Below the pieces are notes generated by a model that worked only from the letters and a program-made list of their open reading frames with translations, was not told the origin of the DNA and ran no database searches. Both the position numbers and the translations under genes were made by a program. From Cellvibrionales bacterium UBA2511 (GTDB lineage Bacteria > Pseudomonadota > Gammaproteobacteria > Pseudomonadales > Porticoccaceae), in the NCBI GenBank assembly GCA_002341315.1, contig DDNV01000011.1:4325-21011 (forward strand): 16,687 nt of DNA, given 5' to 3'. Within the stretch, counting starts at the first letter, position 1. Each line of letters starts with the position of its first letter. This document shows positions 1-8,210 of this stretch, piece after piece.

Positions 1-959
1 TCGTCTCGCTATTGGGTTCGCTCGCCTATCTGCTGGGTGTGGCGCTGCTCTATCATGCCTTCGGTAGCCTGGACATAGCAGTTCTGGCAGAGCGTCTGAG
101 GCCGGTGCCGGCAGCCTGGGTGGCACTGGGTCTGATGAGTGCCGGCTTGCTATTGAAAACGGCATTGTTTCCTTTGCACTTCTGGTTGCCACCCGCTCAT
201 AGCAGTGCCCCGTCACCAGTTAGCGCCGTGCTTTCAGCACTGGTGATAAAGGCTTCGTTGTATATATTGTTACGCTTGTGGATCATGCTCTTTGGTCCAT
301 TCGCTGGCGACGGTGTGGCGGCATTTCTGGGTTTACTGGGTGTGGCGGCCATCCTGTGGGGTTCGGTGCAGGCCTTGCGTCAGACACGCCTGAAGCTATT
401 GGTCGCCTATTCGACAGTAGCGCAGATCGGCTACCTGTTCCTCGCCTTTCCACTAGCGACTGTGGCGAGCTGGAATGCAACTATGGTGCTGCTGTTATCA
501 CACGCGCTGGCAAAGTCTGCGATGTTTCTGGCCGCGGGTAATTTCTTGAACTTTGGCGGCCATGATCGTATTGCGGACCTTGATCACATCGTGCAACGTC
601 TGCCGCTCAGTGCCTTCGCGTTTGCGTTGGCTGGCGTTAGCCTGATGGGCTTGCCGCCGAGTGGTGGTTTCATAGGCAAATGGCTACTGCTGGAGGCCGC
701 ACTGGTTCAGGGTCGTTGGGATCTGGCGGCGGTCATGCTCTTCGGCGGTCTGCTTACTGCAGCCTACGTGTTCAAGGTATTGGGAAAGTCCTTCACTCAG
801 GCTGATGTGGCGTGTACATATCAGCCTAAAGAAATTCCTGCGCGCATGCAGTGGGTAGCGTTAATACTGGCGTGCGGCGCAATCCTACTGGGCTTTGGTG
901 GTACGCCATTGCTGCCCTTGCTGGAAATTGGTGTACCGTTCGACGGGAGTGGGCCATGA
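1..959 (+). CDS. Proton-translocating antiporter/NADH dehydrogenase-like membrane subunit (NuoN/NuoM/MrpD type), 5' truncated
   Basis: The reading frame is open from the window edge (frame starts at base 3), so the N-terminus lies outside; about 319 residues remain of a family usually near 480-500. It is a polytopic inner-membrane protein of the proton_antipo_M family, which conducts H+ (or exchanges Na+/H+) in complex I, Mrp antiporters and hydrogenase-type complexes. Visible family marks are the segment LLKTALFPLHFWLPPAHSS with its membrane Lys and the following APSPVSAVLSALVIKA with a second Lys, QTRLKLLVAYSTVAQIGYL, a SHALAKSAMFLAAG helix, and GLPPSGGFIGKWLL near the end. The TM5 Glu expected in the family is off-window. 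Its TGA overlaps the ATG of the next gene (ATGA), so the two are translationally coupled. NuoN, MrpD and HyfB types cannot be told apart from this fragment. Confidence 0.9.
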   Translation, partial: VSLLGSLAYLLGVALLYHAFGSLDIAVLAERLRPVPAAWVALGLMSAGLLLKTALFPLHFWLPPAHSSAPSPVSAVLSALVIKASLYILLRLWIMLFGPFAGDGVAAFLGLLGVAAILWGSVQALRQTRLKLLVAYSTVAQIGYLFLAFPLATVASWNATMVLLLSHALAKSAMFLAAGNFLNFGGHDRIADLDHIVQRLPLSAFAFALAGVSLMGLPPSGGFIGKWLLLEAALVQGRWDLAAVMLFGGLLTAAYVFKVLGKSFTQADVACTYQPKEIPARMQWVALILACGAILLGFGGTPLLPLLEIGVPFDGSGP

Positions 960-2467
960 ACTGGCAAGTGTGGCTACCGCTGCTGGTGGTGCTGAGCTCC
1001 TTGTTGCCGGGGCTGATCATCTTTGTGTTGCCTGAGAACAGGGTAGGCCTGCGTACTGTACTCAACATAAGTGGTGCCATTGCCAAGTTGTTTCTTGTGG
1101 GATGGATGCTGTGGGGCGTCGCGGAGGGGCATCACTTTGAAGCGCGGTTGGCGTTGCTGCCGGATATCGAACTGGTGTTGCGGGCCGATCCGTTGGCCCT
1201 GTTGTTCGTCACTCTGTCGGCAGTCCTGTGGTTGCTGACCACGATGTATGCCATCGGTTACCTGGAAGGCTCGCCCCATCGCAGCCGCTTCTTTGGGTTT
1301 TTCAGTCTGTGCGTAACTGCGGCAACCGGCGTGGCACTGTCCGGCAATCTGCTCACCTTTCTGGTGTTCTACGAACTGTTGACCCTGACTACCTATCCAC
1401 TGGTGGTGCATCGTGGCACTGAGATGGCACGCCAGGCCGGGCAGACCTATCTGATCTATACCCTGGCGGGTGGTGCTCTGCTGTTGCTGGGCACGGTATG
1501 GCTTTACACCCTGACCGGCACCCTGGAATTCACCGAACATGGGTTTCTTCACGAGCTGGATACGGCACATCACCCGTCACTGATTATCATTTTTATCCTG
1601 CTCATCGCTGGAATGGGCGTAAAGGCAGCGCTGGTACCATTACATGGCTGGTTGCCTAAGGCCATGATCGCGCCTGCGCCGGTCAGCGCGCTGCTGCACG
1701 CAGTGGCGGTAGTGAAGGCCGGTGCCTTCGGTATCGTACGTGTCGTCTATGATGTCTACGGCGTGGAATTCGCACAGATGCTCAATCTACTGACGCCTCT
1801 GGCCATCGCTGCATCCGTGACCATAATTTGGGGTAGCCTGCGCGCGCTGTTCCAGGATGATCTCAAAAAACGATTGGCCTATTCCACCGTCAGCCAGGTC
1901 TCTTATATCGCGCTCGGTGTCGCCTTGTTCGGCCCCATTGGCACTATCGGCGGACTCGTTCACCTGGTGCATCAGGGCATCATGAAAATCACGCTGTTTT
2001 TCTGCGCTGGCAATTACGCCGAGAAGTTGGGCATTCACAGGATAAGTCAGATGAACGGCACTGGACGGCGCATGCCGCTGACCACGATCGCATTCAGCGT
2101 CGCTGCATTGGGGATGATGGGAGCGCCACTGACTGCCGGGGCGGTGAGCAAGGCTTGGTTGATGGACGGTGCGACGGCGGCCAACATGCCGTGGGTCGTC
2201 TGGGTGCTGTGGGCATCGAGCCTGCTCAACGCCGCATATTTTCTGCCTATTCTATGGCGAAGCTGGTTCCTTTCGCAGCCATATGCCTGGCCGAACGATC
2301 ACCCTCCAATCCGGCAATGGCACGAAGCTCCCTGGCTCCTGCTCTTGCCACCTCTCGTAACCGGTACTGCAATTCTGGTGGCCGATGTATTTGCGACATT
2401 TGAGATGAGCCCACTTGCCTGGGCCCAATTGATTACCGACCGTGAGTATTTCAGGGGCGTGCCATGA
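956..2467 (+). CDS. Proton-conducting membrane transporter, MrpD/NuoL-M-like (503 aa)
   Basis: A complete second member of the proton_antipo_M family, probably a membrane subunit of a multisubunit H+ or Na+/H+ antiporter-like complex. I chose ATG 956 because it forms an ATGA overlap with the preceding stop and begins a hydrophobic N-terminus; a longer frame from 851 only runs through the upstream gene. Charged membrane residues typical of the pump family are present: Glu140 in LVFYELLTL (TM5), Lys223 and His230 in GVKAALVPLHGWLPKA, Lys254 in AVVKAGAFG, the LKKRLAYSTVSQVSY segment near 303-317, Lys344 in GIMKITLFFCAG, and Lys399 in AGAVSKAWL. Paired paralogous subunits in one operon are usual for Mrp-like and Nuo-like systems. 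The TGA at 2465-2467 again overlaps an ATG (2464), but that frame stops after 8 codons. Function as a pump is inferred from family; the ion and partner subunits are unknown. Confidence 0.9.
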   Translation: MNWQVWLPLLVVLSSLLPGLIIFVLPENRVGLRTVLNISGAIAKLFLVGWMLWGVAEGHHFEARLALLPDIELVLRADPLALLFVTLSAVLWLLTTMYAIGYLEGSPHRSRFFGFFSLCVTAATGVALSGNLLTFLVFYELLTLTTYPLVVHRGTEMARQAGQTYLIYTLAGGALLLLGTVWLYTLTGTLEFTEHGFLHELDTAHHPSLIIIFILLIAGMGVKAALVPLHGWLPKAMIAPAPVSALLHAVAVVKAGAFGIVRVVYDVYGVEFAQMLNLLTPLAIAASVTIIWGSLRALFQDDLKKRLAYSTVSQVSYIALGVALFGPIGTIGGLVHLVHQGIMKITLFFCAGNYAEKLGIHRISQMNGTGRRMPLTTIAFSVAALGMMGAPLTAGAVSKAWLMDGATAANMPWVVWVLWASSLLNAAYFLPILWRSWFLSQPYAWPNDHPPIRQWHEAPWLLLLPPLVTGTAILVADVFATFEMSPLAWAQLITDREYFRGVP

Positions 2468-2490
2468 AAGTAAGAAAACATTTACCATAA
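2464..2490 (+). pseudogene. Eight-codon frame overlapping the antiporter stop; possible stub of a lost operon gene
   Basis: ATG 2464 overlaps the preceding TGA in the same ATGA arrangement that joins the two antiporter genes, then reads MKVRKHLP and ends at TAA 2488. It may be the beginning of a further subunit gene whose body was deleted, or a chance frame. No continuation of an antiporter-like protein was seen downstream. Confidence 0.25.
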
Positions 2491-2492
2491 AT

Positions 2493-2510
2493 CGCATGAT
2501 TGGTCATGCG
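2493..2510 (+). repeat. Perfect 7-bp inverted repeat (hairpin) downstream of the antiporter operon
   Basis: CGCATGA (2493-2499) and TCATGCG (2504-2510) pair perfectly around the loop TTGG. It lies 25 bases after the antiporter stop, where an operon end is expected. It has no following T tract, so it is not a canonical intrinsic terminator. It may stabilise the 3' end of the mRNA or act with Rho. A much shorter GGG/CCC stem at about 2527-2536 is followed by TATTTTCTT. Confidence 0.45.
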
Positions 2511-2628
2511 CAGCCTACTGCAGAGGGGTTCAACCCTATTTTCTTGGAGGGCTTAAAAGCGTCTGAAAAGGCTTTATCAAATTTGCGAATCTTGGTGGCT
2601 TCAGGTCAACATAAAAAGGGAGCAAATC

Positions 2629-2706
2629 ATGTGTCTCGCAGCTCCATCAGGTGTTCCTTCTCGCGTCTGTTCCCGTGCATCCAGAAAGTTTTTGCTCACC
2701 CATTAA
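2629..2706 (+). CDS. Candidate small ORF, 25 aa, upstream of iscR
   Basis: ATG 2629 is preceded by AAGGGAG (2616-2622) at a 6-base spacing, a better ribosome binding site than several real genes here have. The peptide starts MCLAAPSGVPSRVCSRASRK, with Cys2 and Cys14, and ends at TAA 2704, just before the IscR-type promoter. There is no homology I can name and no clear promoter of its own. It could be a real small protein, a leader peptide or chance. The rest of the 2468-2797 gap shows only the hairpin and the iscR promoter region. Confidence 0.25.
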   Translation: MCLAAPSGVPSRVCSRASRKFLLTH

Positions 2707-2728
2707 CTCTTTATCAAACTCCGTTCAA

Positions 2729-2753
2729 ATACTTGACTAAATTACTCGGATTT
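2729..2753 (+). promoter_or_regulatory. Putative IscR type 1 operator
   Basis: By eye the 25-base site matches the published E. coli type 1 IscR consensus (left half ATASYYGACT, right half AGTCRRSTAT) at 22 of 25 positions. The left half reads ATACTTGACT and the right half ACTCGGATTT. Holo-IscR carrying [2Fe-2S] binds such sites and represses. It lies 45 bases upstream of the iscR start and covers the -35 box, the arrangement expected for autorepression of the iscR-suf operon when clusters are plentiful. Confidence 0.75.
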
Positions 2754-2761
2754 GAGACAGT
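2733..2761 (+). promoter_or_regulatory. Probable sigma-70 promoter of the iscR-suf operon
   Basis: TTGACT (2733-2738) is a 5/6 match to the -35 consensus and sits inside the IscR site. At a 17-base spacing comes GACAGT (2756-2761), only 3/6 against TATAAT. The weak -10 leaves the exact start uncertain, but position and operator overlap support a promoter here. Confidence 0.5.
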
Positions 2762-2797
2762 ACAGGCCTAGGATTCAAAGCGTTCCAGGAGGTTTCA

Positions 2798-3322
2798 TTG
2801 CGGGTAACAAGTAAGGCACATTATGCTCTCCGGGCTTTACTGGATTTGGCTAACCATGAGCCGAGCCATTGTGCAGTGAGCCTGGCTGCGATCGCGGAGC
2901 GACAGGATATTTCCCTTTCGTATCTGGAGCAACTATTTGCCGGGTTGCGCAGGGAAGGGCTGGTGGTCGGCTTTCGGGGACCCAGGGGCGGGTATCGCCT
3001 CGGAGGGCGGCCGGAAGACATCAGCGTAGCTCGGGTCACCGCTGCCGTCAGCGAAAATATGGATACCACCCGCTGCCAGGGGGAGGGCAACTGCCAGCAT
3101 GGAGCAATCTGCCTGACCCATCATCTGTGGGAGGCACTGAACGAGCATATCCGAGACTATCTTCAAGGCATTACTCTGGCAGATGTCATGGCTCGCGAAA
3201 CCGAGTCCGGCAGCAGCACTTCCCGGAGCCCGTCGGCTTCCGGCCGGGAAGAAAGAATTGAGGCCGTTGAGCAATTGCAGGGTTCGGTATCAGCATTTAG
3301 AGAACAGACAGAGAGTAACTAA
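2798..3322 (+). CDS. iscR: IscR-type Rrf2 family iron-sulfur regulator (174 aa)
   Basis: A DNA-binding repressor/activator that senses cluster supply through a [2Fe-2S] cluster. The start is TTG 2798, supported by AGGAGG (2787-2792) 5 bases before it and by the conserved N-terminus [18 protein letters not shown]; the frame has no suitable ATG. The winged-helix region includes [19 protein letters not shown] and [10 protein letters not shown]. The cluster ligands of IscR are all present as Cys93, Cys99, Cys105 and His108 in [18 protein letters not shown], one residue offset from E. coli. The C-terminus beyond about 132 is a Ser/Glu-rich tail that is poorly conserved in the family. The gene ends 4 bases before sufB, so it is first in the suf operon, and an IscR-type operator lies upstream. 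It might be annotated as SufR/Rrf2, but the ligand set and operator favour IscR. Confidence 0.93.
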   Translation: MRVTSKAHYALRALLDLANHEPSHCAVSLAAIAERQDISLSYLEQLFAGLRREGLVVGFRGPRGGYRLGGRPEDISVARVTAAVSENMDTTRCQGEGNCQHGAICLTHHLWEALNEHIRDYLQGITLADVMARETESGSSTSRSPSASGREERIEAVEQLQGSVSAFREQTESN

Positions 3323-3326
3323 CATC

Positions 3327-4763
3327 ATGTCGGAACAGATCGATGATCTTATCAAAAGCCACTATGCGGCCGGCTTCGTCACCGATATAGAATCGGACAC
3401 CCTGCCACCAGGGTTGAACGAGGACGTTATCCGCTTCATTTCGGCCAAGAAAAACGAGCCGGAATGGATGCTGGAGTGGCGACTGAAGGCTTACCATGCC
3501 TGGCTGGAAATGGTCGAACCCCACTGGGCGCATGTGAGCTATCCGGACATTGACTTTAATGCCATGTCCTACTTTTCTGCGCCCAAGCGCGATGAAGACC
3601 GACCTCAGAGCCTGGACGAGGTGGACCCAAAGTTGCGCGAGACCTACGACAAGCTGGGCATTCCCCTGCATGAGCAGGAAATGCTCGCTGGCGTGGCCGT
3701 GGATGCTGTGTTCGACTCGGTGTCAGTGGGTACCACTTTCCGTAAGAAACTGTATGAGGCGGGGGTCATCTTCTGTTCTATCAGCGAGGCGCTGCAGGAC
3801 TACCCGGAACTGGTGCGCCAGCACCTGGGTACTGTAGTACCTCAGAAAGACAATTATTATGCGGCGCTGAACAGTGCGGTCTTCAGTGATGGGTCCTTCG
3901 TCTACATTCCCAAAGGCGTGAAGTGCCCCATGGAGTTGTCTACCTATTTCCGCATCAACGAGGCCAAGACGGGGCAGTTCGAGCGCACCCTGATCGTGGC
4001 TGACGAAGGCAGCGAAGTCAGCTACCTGGAGGGCTGCACGGCACCCATGCGGGACGAAAATCAGCTACATGCCGCGGTGGTGGAGCTGGTGGCCCTGGAC
4101 AACGCGAAGATAAAGTATTCTACGGTACAGAACTGGTATCCCGGTGATGAGGAAGGCAAGGGTGGCATATACAATTTTGTCACCAAGCGAGGTCTGGCCC
4201 ATACCAATGCCCATATTTCCTGGACACAGGTGGAAACCGGTTCCGCCATCACCATGAAATACCCCAGCTGTATACTCAAAGGCGACAACAGTATCGGTGA
4301 ATTCTATTCGGTGGCGCTTAGCAGCAATTTCCAGCAGGCGGATACCGGCACGAAGATGATCCATCTGGGCAAGAACACACGCTCGACGATCATATCCAAG
4401 GGTATTGCCGCCGGTCATGGCTCCAACACGTATCGTGGTCTGGTGCGAATGAATCCGGGTGCCACCGGTGCACGTAACTACACACGCTGTGACTCGCTAC
4501 TGATCGGAGATCAGTGCGGCGCACACACGTTCCCCTATATTGAAAGTAAAAATCCGACTGCCATCATTGAGCACGAGGCCTCCACCTCCACGGTCAGTGA
4601 CGAACAGCTGTTTCTGTGTCTTCAGCGCGGCATTAGCGAGGAAAAGGCGGTATCCATGATTGTCAACGGTTTCTGCAAGGAAGTGTTCCGGGAATTGCCC
4701 ATGGAATTTGCGGTGGAAGCCGGCAAGCTACTGGAAGTTAGCCTCGAAGGCGCCGTTGGTTAA
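3327..4763 (+). CDS. sufB: Fe-S cluster scaffold subunit SufB (478 aa)
   Basis: Core scaffold of the SufBC2D complex, where sulfur and iron are assembled into a cluster in the cytoplasm. ATG 3327 follows the iscR stop by 4 bases and begins [16 protein letters not shown], matching the family N-terminus; the upstream extension of the frame lies inside iscR and is not used. Conserved stretches include [46 protein letters not shown] and the C-terminal [18 protein letters not shown]. By alignment with E. coli SufB, Cys388 corresponds to Cys405 and Glu417 (in EHEAST) to Glu434, residues needed for cluster formation. The length is slightly under the 495 residues of E. coli. The next gene, sufC, follows after 43 bases. 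Confidence 0.97.
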   Translation: MSEQIDDLIKSHYAAGFVTDIESDTLPPGLNEDVIRFISAKKNEPEWMLEWRLKAYHAWLEMVEPHWAHVSYPDIDFNAMSYFSAPKRDEDRPQSLDEVDPKLRETYDKLGIPLHEQEMLAGVAVDAVFDSVSVGTTFRKKLYEAGVIFCSISEALQDYPELVRQHLGTVVPQKDNYYAALNSAVFSDGSFVYIPKGVKCPMELSTYFRINEAKTGQFERTLIVADEGSEVSYLEGCTAPMRDENQLHAAVVELVALDNAKIKYSTVQNWYPGDEEGKGGIYNFVTKRGLAHTNAHISWTQVETGSAITMKYPSCILKGDNSIGEFYSVALSSNFQQADTGTKMIHLGKNTRSTIISKGIAAGHGSNTYRGLVRMNPGATGARNYTRCDSLLIGDQCGAHTFPYIESKNPTAIIEHEASTSTVSDEQLFLCLQRGISEEKAVSMIVNGFCKEVFRELPMEFAVEAGKLLEVSLEGAVG

Positions 4764-4806
4764 TGGTCGGTTTCATAGAATTTTATACAGGAGAGTCAGA
4801 ATAGCG

Positions 4807-5556
4807 ATGTTATCTATCAAGAACCTGCATGCCACCGTCGAGGGCGAGGAAATCCTGCGTGGTATCAACCTGGAAATCGGCCCAGGCGAAGTGCATGCCA
4901 TCATGGGTCCTAATGGCTCGGGCAAGAGCACTCTCGGCCATGTGCTGACGGGCCGCGAAGGCTATGAGGTCACCGCTGGTGAAGTCACCTTCATGGGCCA
5001 GGATCTGCTGGCTCTGGCACCGGAAGAACGTGCTCTGGCCGGTCTGCTCCTAGCTTTTCAGTACCCGGTGGAAATTCCTGGTGTCAGCAACATGGAATTC
5101 CTCAAAACCGCTGTGGATGGGATTCGCAAGTATCGCAAGCTCGAAGCGCTGGATTCTGTAAGTTTCATGAAACTGGCACGTGAGGTCTGCAAGCGCGTGG
5201 ATCTGGATCAGAATTTTCTCAAGCGTGGTGTTAACGAAGGTTTCTCCGGTGGCGAGAAAAAACGCAATGAGCTGATGCAGATGATGCTGCTTGAGCCGCA
5301 TTTAGCCATTCTGGATGAAACCGACTCGGGTCTGGATATCGACGCGCTACAGGTCGTGGCAGCCGGTATCAACAGCATGCGCGACGGCAAACGTTCCTTT
5401 GTAATGATCACCCATTATCAGCGCCTGCTCAATTTCATCGAGCCAGACCATGTTCACGTGTTGGGGGGCGGTCGTATCGTCCGTTCCGGTGACAAGTCAC
5501 TGGCACTGGAACTGGAAGATAAAGGCTACGGCTGGCTGGAAAGTGAGGCCGTGTAA
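4807..5556 (+). CDS. sufC: SUF complex ATPase SufC (249 aa)
   Basis: ABC-type ATPase of the soluble SufBC2D complex; ATP binding drives the conformational change in SufB/SufD during cluster assembly, so there is no transport role. All motifs are present: Walker A GPNGSGKST (34-42), Q-loop Gln85 in AFQYPVEIPG, signature FSGGEKKRNE (from 146), Walker B LAILDETDSGLD with Asp170/Glu171, and H-loop His203 in ITHYQRLL. ATG 4807 fits the family start MLSIKNLHA. The nearest Shine-Dalgarno-like AGGAG (4789-4793) is unusually far away (13 bases), so translation may partly depend on coupling. The stop overlaps the sufD start (TAATG). Confidence 0.97.
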   Translation: MLSIKNLHATVEGEEILRGINLEIGPGEVHAIMGPNGSGKSTLGHVLTGREGYEVTAGEVTFMGQDLLALAPEERALAGLLLAFQYPVEIPGVSNMEFLKTAVDGIRKYRKLEALDSVSFMKLAREVCKRVDLDQNFLKRGVNEGFSGGEKKRNELMQMMLLEPHLAILDETDSGLDIDALQVVAAGINSMRDGKRSFVMITHYQRLLNFIEPDHVHVLGGGRIVRSGDKSLALELEDKGYGWLESEAV

Positions 5557-6881
5557 TGAGTAATTTTATTGACGAAGCCCTGCAAAGGCTCCCCACCGAG
5601 ACACCGGATTGGCTCAGTGAGCAGCGTCGCAGGGGTAGGTCTAGCTGGAAGTCAAGCACCATGCCCACCCGCAAGACCGAGGACTGGAAATATACTCGGT
5701 TGAGAGTCCTGGAAGAGGGTGCTTACCTGGGTAGGGCAGAACGCCAGGATTCTTCGTCGCCAGCGCTGACAGCCCTTCGTGATCAGGTCAAAATCCCTGA
5801 ACTGGACGCCCGTATGCTGGTGTTTGTGAACGGTTTCTACAGTCCCGAGCTGTCCAGCCCCACAGCCATGGACGCTATGGAGGTCGTGCATTTCAGTGAA
5901 GCCGATGAGACACAGGTGGAGACCATACGTGCCCACCTGGGCACAGCTGCCGATCGCGACAAATACATGTTTACTGCACTCAGTGATAGCTGGCTCGACG
6001 ATGGCGTATTCGTGCATGTAACACAGAACAGTAAAGTCACAACGCCGCTGCACATCGTCTGGCTGACGGTGCCCCAGCGCGAGGCCTTCAGCCTGTCCCA
6101 GCGACTACTGGTCGTTATGGATGCTGGCAGTGAGGCCACAGTGGTGGAACACTTCGCCAGCGACGGGGCCCAACAAAACTGTTTCACCAATGGGGTCACT
6201 GAACTGGTGCTGGGTGCCAATGCCCGCCTGTGTCACTACCGATTGCACTTGGAGGAAGAGCATGCCCTGCATATCGGCGGCGTGCATGCCCGCCTCGATC
6301 GCGATGCCAGACTCAACAGCTTTCACCTGGGACTGGGCTCGACACTCAAGCGTCTGGATGTGGTGGTGCGCCATGAAGGTAATGGTGCCCACTGTGATCT
6401 CAACGGTATCTACCTGCCACGGCACAGCCAGCATATCGATTACCATACCTGTATTGAGCATGCCCGACCCCATTGTACGACCAACGAGGTTTTCCGGGGT
6501 GTTATCAGCGATAACGCGCGGGCGGTGTTCAACGGGCGCATCCATATTCATCCGGATGCCCAGAAGACAGTGGCGCAACTGAGTAATAAAAATCTGCTAA
6601 CCAGCAACAGGGCCGAAGTAGACACCAAGCCGGAGCTGGAGATTTATGCGGACGATGTCAAGTGTACCCATGGGGCCACGGTCGCACAGCTCGATGACTA
6701 TGCGCTCTATTATTTGTGCAGTCGCGGCATTGCCAGAGAGCATGCACAAGTGATGCTCAGTACCGGTTTTATCAACGAACTCATCAACAACCTGCAGCAC
6801 TCCACCCTGGGCGAGTATCTCAAGCCCGTACTGAGTGACATGTTTGTGCAGCAGGTGACACAGAGAGAGAGGGCAGAATAG
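5556..6881 (+). CDS. sufD: Fe-S cluster assembly protein SufD (441 aa)
   Basis: SufB paralogue that completes the SufBC2D scaffold and is linked to iron entry. ATG 5556 overlaps the TAA of sufC. The N-terminal helical part contains MPTRKTEDWKYTRL, a hallmark of SufD. The C-terminal beta-helix has RAVFNGRIHIHPDAQKT, the LLTSNRAEVDTKPELEIYAD motif and CTHGATV. His372 in that last motif matches the essential His360 of E. coli SufD by spacing from the C-terminal core. Length is close to the family norm. It ends 4 bases before sufS. Confidence 0.96.
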   Translation: MSNFIDEALQRLPTETPDWLSEQRRRGRSSWKSSTMPTRKTEDWKYTRLRVLEEGAYLGRAERQDSSSPALTALRDQVKIPELDARMLVFVNGFYSPELSSPTAMDAMEVVHFSEADETQVETIRAHLGTAADRDKYMFTALSDSWLDDGVFVHVTQNSKVTTPLHIVWLTVPQREAFSLSQRLLVVMDAGSEATVVEHFASDGAQQNCFTNGVTELVLGANARLCHYRLHLEEEHALHIGGVHARLDRDARLNSFHLGLGSTLKRLDVVVRHEGNGAHCDLNGIYLPRHSQHIDYHTCIEHARPHCTTNEVFRGVISDNARAVFNGRIHIHPDAQKTVAQLSNKNLLTSNRAEVDTKPELEIYADDVKCTHGATVAQLDDYALYYLCSRGIAREHAQVMLSTGFINELINNLQHSTLGEYLKPVLSDMFVQQVTQRERAE

Positions 6882-6885
6882 GCGC

Positions 6886-8142
6886 ATGGAAACACCGGCA
6901 AAAAACATCAGACAGCAAGAGCGGGTTTTCGATGTGGAGGCCATACGCCGTGATTTCCCGATCCTGCAACAGCAGGTCAACGGACATCCATTGGTGTATC
7001 TGGACAATGCCGCCACGTCACAGAAGCCCAATGCCGTGATCGATGCCATCAGCGACTATTACCGCGGCTACAATGCCAACGTGCATCGCGGTATCCACAC
7101 TCTGGCGGAAAAGGCCACAGCCGCGATAGAAAATGCGCGTCAATCCCTGGCAGGTTTCATCAACAGCCCCGCTCCAGAGCAGGTGCTCTGGACCCGTGGT
7201 ACAACAGAGGCCATCAATCTTGTGGCTTACAGCTGGGGCCGGAGCAATCTGAAGCCGGGTGACAGGGTGTTGGTTCCAATACTGGAGCATCACTCCAGCA
7301 TTGTCCCCTGGCAGATGGCCACTGAATCCACCGGTGCCGAGGTGGTGCCGATTCCGGTAACACCGGGCGGCGAAATTGACATGATGGCACTGGATGAGCT
7401 GCTCGATGAACGCGTGAAGATGGTCGCTGTCAGCCACATTTCCAATGCCCTGGGGACAGTGAACCCAGTGGCCGAGATCGTAGTGAGAGCCCATCGGGTG
7501 GGGGCAAAAGTGCTGATCGATGGAGCTCAGGCGGTGGCGCATACCCCTGTTGATGTGCAGGCGCTGAATTGCGACTTTTATGCTTTTTCGGGGCACAAAA
7601 TGTTCGGCCCCACCGGTATTGGTGTGCTCTGGGGGCGCCGGGAACTGCTGGAAGCCATGCCGCCCTGGCAGGGTGGCGGTGAAATGATAGAACAGGTCAG
7701 TTTCGCCGGCACCAGCTATCAGGGATTGCCGTATCGCTTCGAAGCCGGGACACCGGACATCGCCGGTGCCATCGGGCTGGCCGCAGCGGTGGACTACCTG
7801 CAGCACCTGGATCGAGTGGCCGTGGCTGCACATGAAGCCGATGTGCTCGAGTATGCCCTGGCGCAGGGAGCGGCCTTTGATGGCCTTACCCGTTTCGGTG
7901 AAGCCGACCATGTGGCCGGTGTATTCAGCTTTTTGATGGATGGCATCCCGCCATCCGATGTGGGTATGCTGCTGGATCAACAGGGTATCGCGGTTCGCAC
8001 GGGCCATCATTGCGCCCAGCCGATTATGGCGCAATACGGGATACCGGGGACGGTCAGGGCCTCGTTCGCCCTGTACAATACCCGCGCAGAAGTCGACCGT
8101 CTGTTCGAGGGGCTTGCCAAAGCCCGACGGATGTTACGGTAA
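6886..8142 (+). CDS. sufS: Cysteine desulfurase SufS (418 aa)
   Basis: PLP-dependent class V aminotransferase-fold enzyme that takes sulfur from L-cysteine, giving alanine and an enzyme persulfide that is passed to SufE. Key residues: Lys238 in FSGHKMFGPTG forms the Schiff base with PLP; His135/His136 in LEHHSSIVPW and Asp212 in IDGAQAVAH line the PLP site; the catalytic Cys376 sits in RTGHHCAQPI. The short loop around this Cys and the presence of sufE in the operon place it in the SufS (type II) group rather than IscS. An extended N-terminus of about 15 residues precedes the FDVEAIRRDFPIL start of the conserved part. ATG 6886 comes 4 bases after sufD. Confidence 0.97.
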   Translation: METPAKNIRQQERVFDVEAIRRDFPILQQQVNGHPLVYLDNAATSQKPNAVIDAISDYYRGYNANVHRGIHTLAEKATAAIENARQSLAGFINSPAPEQVLWTRGTTEAINLVAYSWGRSNLKPGDRVLVPILEHHSSIVPWQMATESTGAEVVPIPVTPGGEIDMMALDELLDERVKMVAVSHISNALGTVNPVAEIVVRAHRVGAKVLIDGAQAVAHTPVDVQALNCDFYAFSGHKMFGPTGIGVLWGRRELLEAMPPWQGGGEMIEQVSFAGTSYQGLPYRFEAGTPDIAGAIGLAAAVDYLQHLDRVAVAAHEADVLEYALAQGAAFDGLTRFGEADHVAGVFSFLMDGIPPSDVGMLLDQQGIAVRTGHHCAQPIMAQYGIPGTVRASFALYNTRAEVDRLFEGLAKARRMLR

Positions 8143-8172
8143 CAAAATTTCATACGGTAAGTGGCACCGTAT
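8135..8172 (+). repeat. Repeated ACGGTA motif and hairpin between sufS and sufA
   Basis: TACGGTAA occurs twice in direct orientation (8135-8142 and 8153-8160), and the inverted copy ACCGTAT (8166-8172) pairs perfectly with ATACGGT (8152-8158) around a 7-base loop. The first copy covers the sufS stop codon and is itself part of the palindrome GTTACGGTAAC (8133-8143). This 68-base gap is the widest inside the operon. An RNA processing or attenuation element, or a protein site, is possible; function is unknown. Confidence 0.5.
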
Positions 8173-8210
8173 CCATTCAGGATAAGATTGCCGCAGGAAG
8201 GTGAAGCATT

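Noticed and set aside
851..955. Upstream extension of the second antiporter gene to ATG 851
   Set aside because: It would overlap the first antiporter gene by over 100 bases; ATG 956 gives the usual ATGA overlap and a family-like N-terminus.
974..1573. 199-residue minus-strand frame inside the antiporter gene
   Set aside because: It is antisense to a well-supported membrane protein, rich in Gln and His, as expected for the complement of hydrophobic codons.
2442..2771. 109-residue + strand frame after the antiporter gene
   Set aside because: It overlaps the antiporter 3' end and runs through the IscR site and promoter; it has no good ribosome binding site and its composition is not convincing.
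3183..3326. Upstream extension of sufB to 3183
   Set aside because: It lies inside iscR; the family N-terminus begins at ATG 3327.
7018..8034. 338-residue minus-strand frame inside sufS
   Set aside because: It lies wholly within the clear sufS coding sequence; it is a shadow of codon bias on the other strand.
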